Assembly (NCBI RefSeq): GCF_002216065.1
Contig: NZ_CP022282.1
Location: 4,030,001 to 4,094,000 of the forward strand
DNA length: 64,000 nucleotides
DNA from: Chryseobacterium sp. T16E-39
GTDB taxonomy: Bacteria; Bacteroidota; Bacteroidia; Flavobacteriales; Weeksellaceae
Direction: 5' to 3'
The position numbers were made by a program, and so were the translations under genes. The notes under the pieces were generated by a model. That model was not told the origin of the DNA. It did not search any database and saw nothing but the letters and a program-made list of their open reading frames with translations. Numbering within the stretch: position 1 is the first letter of the stretch; each line of letters opens with the position of its first letter. Below are positions 30,081 to 39,498 of the stretch, one piece after another.

Positions 30081-30533
30081 TTAAGCGTTGGTTTTTTCAA
30101 GCCATTCCTCATATGAGATTACACCCCATTCCGGTTTACTTTCACCTTCGAGAATGGAGATAAATTCCAGCTGATTTCCATCAGGATCATTAAAGTAAAT
30201 AGCCAAAGCAGGCATCCACGCGAAAACCATGGGTTTATCTAATCCATCTTTCAGGAAATTGTAAGGTTTCAAATTTCTGTTTTTTAAATAATCAGCAGAA
30301 TAATTCAAAATATCATCTTTATCACTTGAGAAGGCAAAATGCCTTGGTTGTAAATTTTCTTTCTGCTCCCATAACCCAAGCATAAATTCTTTGTCTTGGC
30401 CTACCCATAAAAATGCAATAGGTCTTGTTGGGTCTCTATGTGCAAGCTTTAAGCCGAGAATTTCTGTATAAAATAGGATCGCCTCTTCTAAATTACTTAC
30501 CTGAATATGGGTTTCGTATAATCCTTTGATCAT
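30081..30533 (-). CDS. VOC-family protein
   Basis: 150 residues, vicinal-oxygen-chelate (glyoxalase/bleomycin-resistance) fold: IQVSNLEEAILFYTEILGLKL, then FLWVGQDKEFMLGLW, and the second half IYFNDPDGNQLEFISILEG with the terminal Glu ligand. Metal-dependent enzyme or binding protein of unknown substrate. Stand-alone. Confidence 0.85.
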   Translation of the reverse strand: MIKGLYETHIQVSNLEEAILFYTEILGLKLAHRDPTRPIAFLWVGQDKEFMLGLWEQKENLQPRHFAFSSDKDDILNYSADYLKNRNLKPYNFLKDGLDKPMVFAWMPALAIYFNDPDGNQLEFISILEGESKPEWGVISYEEWLEKTNA

Positions 30534-30673
30534 AATCTTATTGTTTTAATGCTATAGATATGAACAAAAGTATAAATGAATTTTTTAAAAATAGTAAAGG
30601 ATCAATTCCTTTATATAAAAAGAATGATAGATAATATGAGTTAATATATTGTGATCAATAAAAATAACAAAAT

Positions 30674-30705
30674 AAAAGCCGGTAAAATATTCTTTACCGG
30701 CTTTT
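30674..30705 (-). terminator. Terminator after the HTH pair
   Basis: AAAAGCCGGTAAA and TTTACCGGCTTTT form a 13-bp stem just past the stop of the minus-strand gene at 30711. Confidence 0.85.
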
Positions 30706-30710
30706 GTATT

Positions 30711-31037
30711 TTAATTAATTTCCTCCTCAAAGTTCTTTTTCCATTTTGCGATGGTGGTTCTACTTATTTTGTACTTTTTAGACATATAACTGGTAGAAAA
30801 ACCGTGCTTTCTTTGGTATTGTAACAGTTTAAGCATTGTTTTTTTGTCATACGTCTTTAGCTTCTGGTTGTTTTTTGAGCTTTCTTTAGATTGTTCGAAA
30901 AGTCTTTCATTAAACTTCAGAACATCATCGGATGTATTAAGCCTTTTAAGTAGCTCCCTGATTTTAGGTTCTTCCAATTTATCAGGATGTTCCAGGCGGA
31001 GCATGTCGTGATAAATTTTACTGTAATTTGGTCGCAT
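30711..31037 (-). CDS. Transposase-type HTH protein (orphan)
   Basis: 108 residues. The C-terminal part KKTMLKLLQYQRKHGFSTSYMSKKYKISRTTIAKWKKNF is a helix-turn-helix of the type found in the N-terminal OrfA parts of transposases. There is no DDE catalytic domain and no terminal repeats were seen, so this is a stand-alone DNA-binding protein. It is 6 bases after the sister gene at 31044. Confidence 0.6.
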   Translation of the reverse strand: MRPNYSKIYHDMLRLEHPDKLEEPKIRELLKRLNTSDDVLKFNERLFEQSKESSKNNQKLKTYDKKTMLKLLQYQRKHGFSTSYMSKKYKISRTTIAKWKKNFEEEIN

Positions 31038-31043
31038 TATATC

Positions 31044-31472
31044 TTATTTAATTGGTGTGTTTATCTTTTGAAGCCAGCGATGAAGTGTGCTTTTGGGAAT
31101 AGAATATTCTTTAATAACGTCATTCAGGCTCATTTCTCCGGATTGAATTCTTTTAATAATGAACTCTTTGATTTCCTGAGTGTAGATGTTCTTTCGGAAG
31201 TAAGGGATTTTCTCTGATTTTTCCGTGTTCTTATTTACGGCTGCTGGTGGAGCATATAAAATAAGGTGAGAACTGTACAGTCTGAAGAAATCATATTCCA
31301 ATAATTTACAGCATCTTAACAGAATTTCAGAATCTATCGACTTGCTATTGAACATGTTTTCAACAAACTCTTCGTCCTTATTTAAAAAATTACAAATCCT
31401 TTCTAATGTAATTCCTTTATCATCAACTCTTTCTTTAATGAATTGTCCTATATGTATGTCTTTGTATAACAT
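31044..31472 (-). CDS. Transposase-type HTH protein (sister of 30711 gene)
   Basis: 142 residues. An N-terminal region with LERICNFLNKDEEFVENMF and a central RLYSSHLILYAPPAAVNKN segment precede a C-terminal HTH (FIIKRIQSGEMSLNDVIKEYSIPKSTLHRWLQKI). Same situation as its neighbour: HTH only, no transposase core. The two are one operon and probably act together as DNA-binding proteins; pairs like this recur in Chryseobacterium. Confidence 0.6.
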   Translation of the reverse strand: MLYKDIHIGQFIKERVDDKGITLERICNFLNKDEEFVENMFNSKSIDSEILLRCCKLLEYDFFRLYSSHLILYAPPAAVNKNTEKSEKIPYFRKNIYTQEIKEFIIKRIQSGEMSLNDVIKEYSIPKSTLHRWLQKINTPIK

Positions 31473-32097
31473 CTATTAAATAAAAATTTTGTTATTAGTA
31501 AATAGCTTCGATAAAGCACCAGGCTACACTTTCATGGAAATTTTGAAATATATAGTTATAATAGAATGTGTAAAAAAAATATATAATCTTTTGTTGAATT
31601 TCAAAGATGGTAAAACTACACGATCTGGTGCAGGATTTTTTGAGTATCTAAAAGAATTACTTGCGTATCCTTCTCAATTCCATCGATGCTTTTAGCGATT
31701 ATTTAATTCTTTTTGTCTCGTCTAGTAAAATGCTATATAGATCAGATTTTATGATTGTAGCGATAATACATTACCTAAAGCCCTTTCATGCAATTTTTCT
31801 TTATATTGTTTACTCGTAGATTAATTTTTTATACAAAAGTTAAATTAGTAATGCTTATTTTAATTTAAGATGTACAAGAAATAATTAACTTATTGGTTTC
31901 CAAATATAGAAAAAAATGAATTTGATGCAAAAGATATAATACTAAATAATGTTAAAAAATGATTTATACGGAAAATTAGTGGTGTTAAATTTTTTTATTT
32001 TTAACAATATAAATTTATTTATGAATTATTATGAATAATGCTTATTCGTTTATGCTATTTTGAAAATTTAGTTATTGGATATAATGTTTCAAGTATT
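31473..32097. other. AT-rich intergenic region
   Basis: About 620 bases between the HTH pair and the SulP gene. A 68-codon frame at 31489 has no coding character. No RNA gene or repeat recognised. Confidence 0.5.
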
Positions 32098-32105
32098 TAC
32101 CTTTG
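32098..32105 (+). promoter_or_regulatory. -7 box of the SulP gene
   Basis: TACCTTTG, a match to TAnnTTTG, ten bases before the ATG at 32115, so the leader is very short. Confidence 0.5.
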
Positions 32106-32114
32106 TGCTTAGTT

Positions 32115-33653
32115 ATGAGTGCCTATACCAATCTATTTGATCTTTCTAAAAAGATAAACTATAAGAATGAGTTGCTTGCAGGATTTACCGTTGCAATGAC
32201 TATGATTCCTGAATCACTTTCGTTTGCTATTTTAGCAGGACTTTCACCTCTTACTGGTTTGTATGCCGCTTTTTTAATGGGGCTGATCACTGCTGTTTTT
32301 GGAGGGAGACCGGGAATGGTTTCCGGGGGTGCGGGGGCTACTGTGGTTGTCCTGATTGCTTTAGCTAAATCCCATGGAATAGAATATTTATTTGCAACAG
32401 TTGCATTGGCTGGTTTTTTCCAGATAATGGTTGGTGTTTTTAAACTTGGAAAATTTGTTCGTCTTATTCCACAGCCAGTAATGTATGGTTTTTTAAATGG
32501 TTTGGCCGTTATTATTTTTATGGCTCAGGTCGAGCAATTTAAATTTGTCGACCATAGCGGTGCTGTTCATTGGCTTCATGGAATTCCTTTGTATAGTATG
32601 GTTGGGCTTACCGCTTTAACTATAGCTATTGTTTATTTTTTTCCTAAAATAACCAAAGTGGTTCCCGCATCATTAGTTGCTATCATTATTGTTTTTGGAC
32701 TTGTTTTAGGATTAAATATTAATACAAAAACAGTTGCAGATATTGCACACATCAGTGGAAATTTTCCGGCATTCCATATCCCAAAAGTGCCATTTTCACT
32801 GGAAACACTTACTATTATTTTCCCTTACGCTCTTATTATGGCAGGAGTAGGACTGATAGAATCACTTTTAACTTTATCGATGGTTGATGAAATTACGGAT
32901 TCTAAAGGGAATGCCAACCGCGAATCTATGGCCCAGGGACTTGCCAATATTACCAACGGTTTTTTCGGAGGAATGGGTGGTTGCGCAATGGTGGCTCAAA
33001 CCTTAGTGAATCTTAATGCCGGATCGAGAGCAAGATTATCAGGGATTATCGCTTCGCTCACTATTTTGATCATAATTCTTGTTGGAGCACCTTTTATTGA
33101 AAAGATTCCTATGGCGGCTTTGGTAGGGGTAATGATGATGGTCGCAATCAGTACATTCCAGTGGGTTTCCATAAGGATTGTCAATAAAATGCCCAAATCT
33201 GATATATTTGTGGGAGTAGTGGTTGCTTTAATAACCATTGTCCTTCATAATCTGGCATTGGCTGTTTTAGTAGGAGTGATTATTGCTGCTTTGGTCTTTG
33301 CCTGGGATAATGCGAAAAGAATAAGAGCCAGAAAATATATTGATGAAAATGGAGTGAAACACTATGAAATATTTGGTCCTTTATTTTTCGGTTCAGTAAC
33401 TGCATTTACGGATAAATTTGATCCGGCGCATGATCCCGAAAGAGTGGTTGTGGATTTTAAAGAAAGCCGGATTGTAGATATGAGTGCAATCGATGCTCTG
33501 GATAAGTTGTCCAAACGGTATCATGATCTTAATAAAACATTGCATCTGCGCCATTTAAGTGAAGATTGCAGAAAAATCCTAAAAACAGCTGAAGCGGTCA
33601 TTGATGTTAATATTGAAAATGATCCAACCTATAAGGTGATGCCTGAAAGATAA
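32115..33653 (+). CDS. SulP-family inorganic anion transporter with STAS domain
   Basis: 512 residues from ATG 32115; a TTG-initiated extension from 32103 overlaps the promoter box and is rejected. Ten or more hydrophobic segments lie in about 1-400, with the SulP signature PESLSFAILAGLSPLTGLYAAF near the start, then GGRPGMVSGGAGATVVV. A short C-terminal STAS-like domain begins around RVVVDFKESRIVDMSAIDAL. Inner-membrane anion (sulfate, bicarbonate or similar) uptake; the exact substrate cannot be deduced. Confidence 0.88.
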   Translation: MSAYTNLFDLSKKINYKNELLAGFTVAMTMIPESLSFAILAGLSPLTGLYAAFLMGLITAVFGGRPGMVSGGAGATVVVLIALAKSHGIEYLFATVALAGFFQIMVGVFKLGKFVRLIPQPVMYGFLNGLAVIIFMAQVEQFKFVDHSGAVHWLHGIPLYSMVGLTALTIAIVYFFPKITKVVPASLVAIIIVFGLVLGLNINTKTVADIAHISGNFPAFHIPKVPFSLETLTIIFPYALIMAGVGLIESLLTLSMVDEITDSKGNANRESMAQGLANITNGFFGGMGGCAMVAQTLVNLNAGSRARLSGIIASLTILIIILVGAPFIEKIPMAALVGVMMMVAISTFQWVSIRIVNKMPKSDIFVGVVVALITIVLHNLALAVLVGVIIAALVFAWDNAKRIRARKYIDENGVKHYEIFGPLFFGSVTAFTDKFDPAHDPERVVVDFKESRIVDMSAIDALDKLSKRYHDLNKTLHLRHLSEDCRKILKTAEAVIDVNIENDPTYKVMPER

Positions 33654-33670
33654 AAAAGGATTAAACCAAA

Positions 33671-33699
33671 TAAGGACCGTAATTATATTACAGTCCTTA
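33671..33699. terminator. Terminator between convergent genes
   Basis: TAAGGAC-c-GTAA and TTAC-a-GTCCTTA pair around TTATA; T runs follow on both sides. Confidence 0.75.
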
Positions 33700-33704
33700 T
33701 CTTT

Positions 33705-35771
33705 TTAGGTCACAACTATATTGGTGATGAATTCCGGCACCAAAGCGTAGTGTGATAATTTCATACTTATGGAAGCTCTTCCACTCGTTAAGGTTCTCAG
33801 ATCAGAAATATATCCGAATGTAGAAGCTAATGGGACTTCTGCAGTAAATATTTTTCTTCCTGAACGTTCGTCAATGGAAGTAATGATCCCTCTTCTTTTA
33901 TTAATATCCGCAGTTATAACTCCTGTATATTCTTCAATACTCTGAATTTCAACCTGCATGATGGGTTCCATTAATTTTGGTTTACACATTTTTGAGGCTC
34001 CTCTGTAGCCATCTCTTGCGACAATTTCAAAATCATAAGCAGCTGAATCCTGACTATGTGTGGATCCGTCTAATAATGTAACTTTCATACTTTCCAAAGG
34101 ATAACCACTCAATGGGCCATTTTCCATAGCCTCTCTGAATCCTTTTTCGATGGAAGGGATAAATTCATTAGGAATTACACCACCTTTAATTTTATTAATA
34201 AATTCAAGTCCGAATTCATTATCATCTCTAGGCCCGATTTCAAAAGTGATATCAGCAAACTGTCCGTTCCCTCCATTTTGTTTGGAAAGCTTCTCCCTAT
34301 GGATTATGGTTCGAGTTAAAATTTCCTTATACGAAACTTTTGGTTTGCCTTGATTTACTTCAATACCATAATTCAACCGAATTTTTTCCAAAGTAACCTC
34401 CAAATGCAATTCGCCTAAACCACTCAACAGAGTTTCTCCAGTCTGTCTGTCTCTCTCTACTAATAAAGAAGGATCTTCTTCCTGAATTTTTGCTAAAACC
34501 AAACCAAAGGATTTCTCATCGTTATTGGTCTTAGGTTCTATTGATACACGAATAACAGGAGTTGGAATCGTAATAGATTCTAACAATACAGGTTTTTCGA
34601 GACTTGATAAAGAATCTCCGGTTTTTGCATCTTTTATTCCTGTTAAAGCAACGATATCACCTGCTCTTCCTTCATCCACCGTTTGGGTCTTATCAGATTG
34701 CATCTTCAGAATTCTCGATACTCGAAAATTTTCACCCGTTCTGACGTTCTGAACGGTATCCCCGGATTTTATTTTTCCGGAATAGATACGAAGCATTGCT
34801 AACTTACCCATGTGCTTATCGATGACGACTTTAAAAATCAATCCTGAAAAAATTTCTTCCTGATTTCTTTCCAGTTCAATATTTTCTCCTGTTTCGGGAT
34901 TCTTTGCTTGTACCGGAGATAATTGATCCGGAGCTGGAAGATAATTGACAATTGCATCAAGTAAAGGCTGAACCCCTTTATTTTTAAAGGCAGAGCCACA
35001 TAAAACAGGAACAATCATCTGAGATTGACAGACTCTTTTAATAGTTTCCAGAATTACTTCGTTAGAAATAAGATTTTCTGAATTCATGAAAAGCTCAAAA
35101 AAAGACTCGTCATATTCCGCCAAAGTTTCCATTAGCTTCATTCTGTATTCGTCAGCTTCTACTTTCAAATGTTCCGGAATTTCTTTTTCTACAATGATCT
35201 CTCCATTTTCACCGGTCCAGTACAATGCCTTTTGACTGATCAGATCGATCACTCCTTCGAAATCATCTTCAGAACCGATTGGAATCTGTAGTGCAAGAGG
35301 GATTATACTAAGTTTTTTTTCAATTTCTCTCATTACATTAAAGAAATCTGCACCAATACGATCCATTTTATTGATGAAACAGATTCGTGATATACCATGT
35401 TTCTCGGCCTGGAACCATACGTTTTCCGTTTGGGGCTGAACACCGGAAGAGGCGCAAAAAACAGCTATCACGCCATCTAAAACTCTTAATGAACGCTCTA
35501 CTTCTACAGCAAAATCAATATGCCCGGGAGTATCTATAATATTGATATTATAGATTTGGTTTTCTTTTTTCCACTGGGTAGAAATTGCGGCAGAAGAAAT
35601 GGTAATTCCACGGTTTTTTTCCTGGATGTCTTTGTCCATTGTTGTATTCCCCTCGTCAACATTCCCTATTTTATGAATCATTCCCGTGTAATACAGTAAT
35701 CTTTCCGTTAAAGTTGTTTTTCCTGCATCTACATGCGCTATTATCCCTATATTTCTTGTGTTGTATTTCAT
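33705..35771 (-). CDS. fusA: Elongation factor G paralogue
   Basis: 688 residues with full EF-G architecture. The G-domain motifs are intact: AHVDAGKTT (G1), DTPGHIDF (switch II/G3) and NKMD (G4). Domain II, III-V elements (GELHLEV, GNGQFADITFEIG, GPLSGYPLESMKV, TSGRASISMKLSHYALVP) follow. It stands alone, not next to rpsG/rpsL/tuf, and the details (AHVDAGKTTLTERLLYYTG, VEVERSLRVLDG) differ from a housekeeping EF-G, so it is likely a second EF-G. It is preceded by a 24-codon leader ORF and a terminator, which suggests control by translation state. Confidence 0.85.
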   Translation of the reverse strand: MKYNTRNIGIIAHVDAGKTTLTERLLYYTGMIHKIGNVDEGNTTMDKDIQEKNRGITISSAAISTQWKKENQIYNINIIDTPGHIDFAVEVERSLRVLDGVIAVFCASSGVQPQTENVWFQAEKHGISRICFINKMDRIGADFFNVMREIEKKLSIIPLALQIPIGSEDDFEGVIDLISQKALYWTGENGEIIVEKEIPEHLKVEADEYRMKLMETLAEYDESFFELFMNSENLISNEVILETIKRVCQSQMIVPVLCGSAFKNKGVQPLLDAIVNYLPAPDQLSPVQAKNPETGENIELERNQEEIFSGLIFKVVIDKHMGKLAMLRIYSGKIKSGDTVQNVRTGENFRVSRILKMQSDKTQTVDEGRAGDIVALTGIKDAKTGDSLSSLEKPVLLESITIPTPVIRVSIEPKTNNDEKSFGLVLAKIQEEDPSLLVERDRQTGETLLSGLGELHLEVTLEKIRLNYGIEVNQGKPKVSYKEILTRTIIHREKLSKQNGGNGQFADITFEIGPRDDNEFGLEFINKIKGGVIPNEFIPSIEKGFREAMENGPLSGYPLESMKVTLLDGSTHSQDSAAYDFEIVARDGYRGASKMCKPKLMEPIMQVEIQSIEEYTGVITADINKRRGIITSIDERSGRKIFTAEVPLASTFGYISDLRTLTSGRASISMKLSHYALVPEFITNIVVT

Positions 35772-35851
35772 TTTTTTTAAAATTAAATGGTTGATTTTTG
35801 AGACTTCAGGAACGAAATCTCCTTTATTGTAAGATCTGGAAATAGGGTAGC

Positions 35852-35881
35852 AAAAAAGGCCTATCTAAATAGAAAGGCCTT
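35852..35881 (-). terminator. Terminator/attenuator between leader peptide and EF-G
   Basis: On the minus strand AAGGCCT-t-TCT-attt-AGA-t-AGGCCTT forms a stem with one mismatch, followed by TTTTTT. It lies 31 bases after the leader stop and about 80 bases before the EF-G start. Confidence 0.8.
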
Positions 35882-35912
35882 CAATATATTTTTGTAAAAT
35901 TAAGGTCGTAAA

Positions 35913-35987
35913 CTATTCAGATAAATATTTAATGCTACCAAAGTACACCGCTCTGATAGGATTGCTTAAAGTAATAATATGTATCAT
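35913..35987 (-). CDS. 24-residue leader peptide upstream of the EF-G paralogue
   Basis: ATG at 35987, stop at 35913: MIHIITLSNPIRAVYFGSI..., 24 codons. It has a proper promoter upstream and a terminator-like hairpin downstream, then EF-G. This order (promoter, short peptide, terminator, resistance- or ribosome-related gene) is typical of ribosome-mediated attenuation. The peptide itself is not recognised, but the arrangement supports it being real. Confidence 0.6.
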   Translation of the reverse strand: MIHIITLSNPIRAVYFGSIKYLSE

Positions 35988-36019
35988 TTTTGTTGACATG
36001 CTTGATTGTTAATCGGTTG

Positions 36020-36049
36020 CAAAAATAGTGAAATTTCTTAAAATATCAA
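36020..36049 (-). promoter_or_regulatory. Promoter of the leader/EF-G unit
   Basis: On the minus strand TTG (36049-36047) and TATTTTTG (36027-36020) are separated by 19 bases, a textbook Bacteroidota promoter. Confidence 0.65.
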
Positions 36050-36243
36050 AAAAATCGTCATTCCTATTAAAAAGAACGTTTGATAAATCTTAAAAAGTTA
36101 TAAAAAAAACAGACTTTGGTTTTAAAAAATTATCTTTGGGAGGAATTGAATAATTCTATTAAAAACTAACAACAAAAAATAAAATTGTATTAAGCATTCT
36201 ATTTTTTTAGAGGAGCTTCATATACATTATAATTGGTACCATT

Positions 36244-36912
36244 TTGAAAGCAGATATTGACATCCACAACCACCATCATTTTTCTTTTGATTTGTGGCTT
36301 ACCTTAATAAAATCTCACCCTGAATTTAAAGCAAAAAGAGTTGAGCTGTTCACCTCGTTTTTTAGTATTAGCCAACCCGTAGAGGAGGTGGCAAAAACGG
36401 TAAAATACTACGATGATTTATGCAATACAATCAATGAGGTAATAGGAGGAAATGTGGATACTTTTGAAATTTATTTGCTCATATTAAATGCTCTGAACGT
36501 TGATATAAAACAAATTAACAGAGATGATCTGACTCTGTTTTATACCAAAAGTGAAGAATTATTTCTTGAATATAAACCTGTGATTATTTTTGAAAATGTT
36601 CATCAGTTTTTTGATGAGATCAAAAATCAGGGAAAAACAATTAATATATTAAGTAACACGGGATTTATAAAGGGGAAAACACTTCGGAAATTTCTGATTG
36701 AAGAAAATCTCGATGAGTATATCGATTTCCATATCTACTCTGATGAGATTAACTGTTCAAAACCCAATCCGATTGCTTTTCAGGAAGTGAAAAATAAAAT
36801 TAAAAATCAGGATATTGAACTTCATCAGGTTTTACATATTGGTGATAATGTGATTGCTGATTTTAACGGAGCGAAGAGTTTTGGTTTCAATGCACACTTA
36901 CTTAAACATTAA
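36244..36912 (+). CDS. HAD-superfamily hydrolase of the Ter operon
   Basis: 222 residues from TTG 36244 (no in-frame ATG before it; the start is unusual). HAD motifs: I FSFDLWLTL (D16 with W18 instead of the second Asp), II INILSNTGF, III SKPNPIAFQE (Lys) and IV HIGDNVIADFNGA. HAD proteins are recurrent in Ter operons, proposed to make or process a small phosphorylated molecule. The D-x-W motif resembles dehalogenase-like members, so phosphatase activity is uncertain. First gene of the operon; 11 bases separate it from the next. Confidence 0.75.
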   Translation: MKADIDIHNHHHFSFDLWLTLIKSHPEFKAKRVELFTSFFSISQPVEEVAKTVKYYDDLCNTINEVIGGNVDTFEIYLLILNALNVDIKQINRDDLTLFYTKSEELFLEYKPVIIFENVHQFFDEIKNQGKTINILSNTGFIKGKTLRKFLIEENLDEYIDFHIYSDEINCSKPNPIAFQEVKNKIKNQDIELHQVLHIGDNVIADFNGAKSFGFNAHLLKH

Positions 36913-36923
36913 AGATAATAACG

Positions 36924-37748
36924 ATGAACACGAGGTATAGTTTACATCACATTCATTCTGCAGAGGAATTCACTTTTTCTCCTGCGGAATACAGTTATTT
37001 TAAATATGGAGACAGGTCTTATGCTGAAAAGTTTGCTAAAGAACTGTTCGATGGATTTATTACTCACCATGAGGAAATTTTCACTACAGATAAAGAAATT
37101 GTGATATTGCCCAGTCCTTATATGGCAATTCCTACGGCTTCAAATTTTTTATGCTTTTACTTTAAAAAATGCTTAGACTTTTATCTGTTTCAAAAAGGGA
37201 AAAAATCAAGTGTTTTATCGAAGATCAACCGCAATCACACCTATACCACAGATTATGGAAATCTTAGCTTTGAAGATCGTAAAAATTTGATTGCCAACGA
37301 TACTTATTATATCGATAAGGATTTTTTAAGAGGAAAACTTTGTATTTTTATAGATGATATTAAAATCACAGGAAGTCACGAACATACTGTAAATAAAATA
37401 TTAAACGAATATGCTGTGAACGCAGATTTTATGTTCTTATATTATGCGGAACTCATGAACTTTGATATTGATCCTACTATTGAAAACTATTTCAATTATT
37501 ACGCAGTAAAAAATGTAGATCATATTGCTGAAGTCATGATAAAGCCAAGTTTTCAGTTCAATACCAGGATTGTAAAATATATTTTAGGGTTGAATTCAAG
37601 TAATTTTGAATATCTTACGTCTAAAGTAAGAAAGGAACATATGGATGACTTGCTGGAATTAGCAATCAGCAACAATTATCATTTAATAAAAGAATACGAA
37701 AATAACATCAATACTTTAACACAAACCGAATTATATTATGGCTATTAA
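36924..37748 (+). CDS. Phosphoribosyltransferase-family protein of the Ter operon
   Basis: 274 residues. A PRPP-loop-like motif LCIFIDDIKITGSHEHT lies at about 139-154, fitting type I phosphoribosyltransferases (hydrophobic strand, acidic pair, then a T/S-G turn). The upstream half carries the hood-like part. Ter operons often encode a phosphoribosyltransferase beside the HAD. Its end overlaps the first TerD by 11 bases, which argues for one operon. Confidence 0.75.
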   Translation: MNTRYSLHHIHSAEEFTFSPAEYSYFKYGDRSYAEKFAKELFDGFITHHEEIFTTDKEIVILPSPYMAIPTASNFLCFYFKKCLDFYLFQKGKKSSVLSKINRNHTYTTDYGNLSFEDRKNLIANDTYYIDKDFLRGKLCIFIDDIKITGSHEHTVNKILNEYAVNADFMFLYYAELMNFDIDPTIENYFNYYAVKNVDHIAEVMIKPSFQFNTRIVKYILGLNSSNFEYLTSKVRKEHMDDLLELAISNNYHLIKEYENNINTLTQTELYYGY

Positions 37749-38292
37749 CTTACAAAAAGGACAAAGAGAAAATATAAATGCCCCTAAATTTACAGTAGGT
37801 TTAGGATGGGATATCAATAATACATCTACAGGCGGAGCTTTTGACCTGGATGCTTCTTTATTTTTATTAGGAGAAAACAAAAAACTAGTTTCAGACAATC
37901 ACTTTATTTTTTACAACAATCTGGAGTCTCCGGATAAAGCGGTGATCCATACTGGTGATAATTTAACTGGTGATGGAGATGGTGATGATGAACAGATCAA
38001 AATTGATTTAACTAAAATAGATTCTGCAGTAAAAGAAATCACGGTAGTCGTTACGATCCACGAAGCAGAAGCAAGAAAACAAAATTTCGGACAGGTAAGA
38101 AATTCTTTCATCAGAATTTTCAATACAGATACCAATGAAGAGCTTCTGAAATATGAATTAGATGAAGATTTCTCTATCGAAACCGCTGTTGAATTCGGAA
38201 GGATATATAACCGCAACGGAGAATGGAAATTCGAAGCTGTAGGAAGCGGACAGAGAGAAGGTCTTGAAAAATTTGTGTCAATCTATCAATAA
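37738..38292 (+). CDS. terD: TerD-family protein, copy 1
   Basis: 184 residues. TerD signature: GLGWDINNTSTGGAFDLDASLFLLGENKK, then the calcium-type motif HTGDNLTGDGDGDDEQIKIDLTKI and FVRIFNTDT-like later parts. TerD proteins bind calcium and belong to the tellurite/stress-response Ter system. Overlaps the phosphoribosyltransferase gene and is followed six bases later by TelA. Confidence 0.92.
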   Translation: MAINLQKGQRENINAPKFTVGLGWDINNTSTGGAFDLDASLFLLGENKKLVSDNHFIFYNNLESPDKAVIHTGDNLTGDGDGDDEQIKIDLTKIDSAVKEITVVVTIHEAEARKQNFGQVRNSFIRIFNTDTNEELLKYELDEDFSIETAVEFGRIYNRNGEWKFEAVGSGQREGLEKFVSIYQ

Positions 38293-38298
38293 TTTAGT

Positions 38299-39459
38299 AT
38301 GGATAATCAATCAAATCAACCTACTGATCCAATTCAGCCGATTGAACCTCTTAAAACATTTGAACCCGCTCCGCCAGTCCAGCCGACTCAGGGAGCTGCT
38401 CCGGTTCTGGTTGACAGAGATGGAAATGTGAATTTAACTCAGATACAGGATGCAGATCTTCAAAAATATGAAACTGCGGCTAATGCAATAGATGAAACCA
38501 ACCCAGGTTCTATCGTGAACTTTGGTTCTGAACTTCAAAAGACTTTAGCCAATCAGAGTGATAGTTTTTTAAATAATGTAAGAAGATCAAATTCCGGAGA
38601 AGTAGGAGAGTTAATCAATAATTTATTGGTTGAACTTAACTATGTGGATGTGGATGAAATCAATGGCGGAAATAAAGTAAAAGGCTTTTTCAGTCGTTTG
38701 CCATTCATGAAGAAAATGATCACTCAGGTAGAAAACTTATTTGCCAAGTACGATAAAATTGTTAATAATATAGATCAGATCTCTTATAAAGTAAATGCAG
38801 GAATTATTACTTCTACAAAAGATAATGCTGTATTGCAGACTATTTTTGATAGTAATGTAAACTCGATCAAGCAGATTGAAGATCTTGTTATTGCAGGAAA
38901 TTTAAGAATGGAAAGAGCAGGCAGAGAGCTTTCCGAAATGGAGACTAATGTTCAAAATTATGCTGATTATCAGATCGCTGATAAAAGAGATTTTATCAAC
39001 AGATTAGACAGAAGATTGGCTGACCTTAAAGTGGTTCGTTTGATCATGATGCAGTCTCTTCCGCAGATCAGACTGGTACAAAATAATAATGTTTCTATTG
39101 CTGAGAAGGCACAGACCATCCTTACAACGACACTTCCTGTATGGAAAAATCAGCTTTCTTTAGCTGTTGCGATGCACAGGCAACAGCAGAATATTGAGAT
39201 CCAGCAGAAAGTTTCTTCTACTACAGAAGAGATCTTGAGAAAGAATGCAGAACGTCTTGGACAGAATTCAAGAAATGTTGCTAAGGCTAATGAACAGACA
39301 ATTGTTTCTGCTGAGACCTTGAAAGAAACAACAGCAATGTTGATCAATACGCTTAATGAAGTGAAACAGATTCAGAAACAGGGAACAGAGAACAGAAGAA
39401 AGCTGGATCAGGATCTTCAGTCATTAGAAAGCGAATTAAAAGCAAATATTAGAGGTTAA
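38299..39459 (+). CDS. telA: TelA-family toxic-anion-resistance protein
   Basis: 386 residues. After a proline-rich N-terminus (about 1-40) comes the TelA/KlaA-type helical protein: FGSELQKTLANQSDSFLNNVR, VENLFAKYDKIVNNIDQI, LVIAGNLRMERAGRELSEMETNVQNY and a long coiled-coil C-terminus. Part of the Ter stress system; function in metal/phage-like stress resistance is known only by association. Six bases separate it from TerD. Confidence 0.88.
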   Translation: MDNQSNQPTDPIQPIEPLKTFEPAPPVQPTQGAAPVLVDRDGNVNLTQIQDADLQKYETAANAIDETNPGSIVNFGSELQKTLANQSDSFLNNVRRSNSGEVGELINNLLVELNYVDVDEINGGNKVKGFFSRLPFMKKMITQVENLFAKYDKIVNNIDQISYKVNAGIITSTKDNAVLQTIFDSNVNSIKQIEDLVIAGNLRMERAGRELSEMETNVQNYADYQIADKRDFINRLDRRLADLKVVRLIMMQSLPQIRLVQNNNVSIAEKAQTILTTTLPVWKNQLSLAVAMHRQQQNIEIQQKVSSTTEEILRKNAERLGQNSRNVAKANEQTIVSAETLKETTAMLINTLNEVKQIQKQGTENRRKLDQDLQSLESELKANIRG

Positions 39460-39498
39460 TAAGACGGTATACCGGTGGATGATGAAGCTGTAATCATA

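Noticed and set aside
31489..31695. 68-codon frame between the HTH pair and SulP
   Set aside because: No RBS or promoter, no recognisable domain, and poor composition in an AT-rich region.
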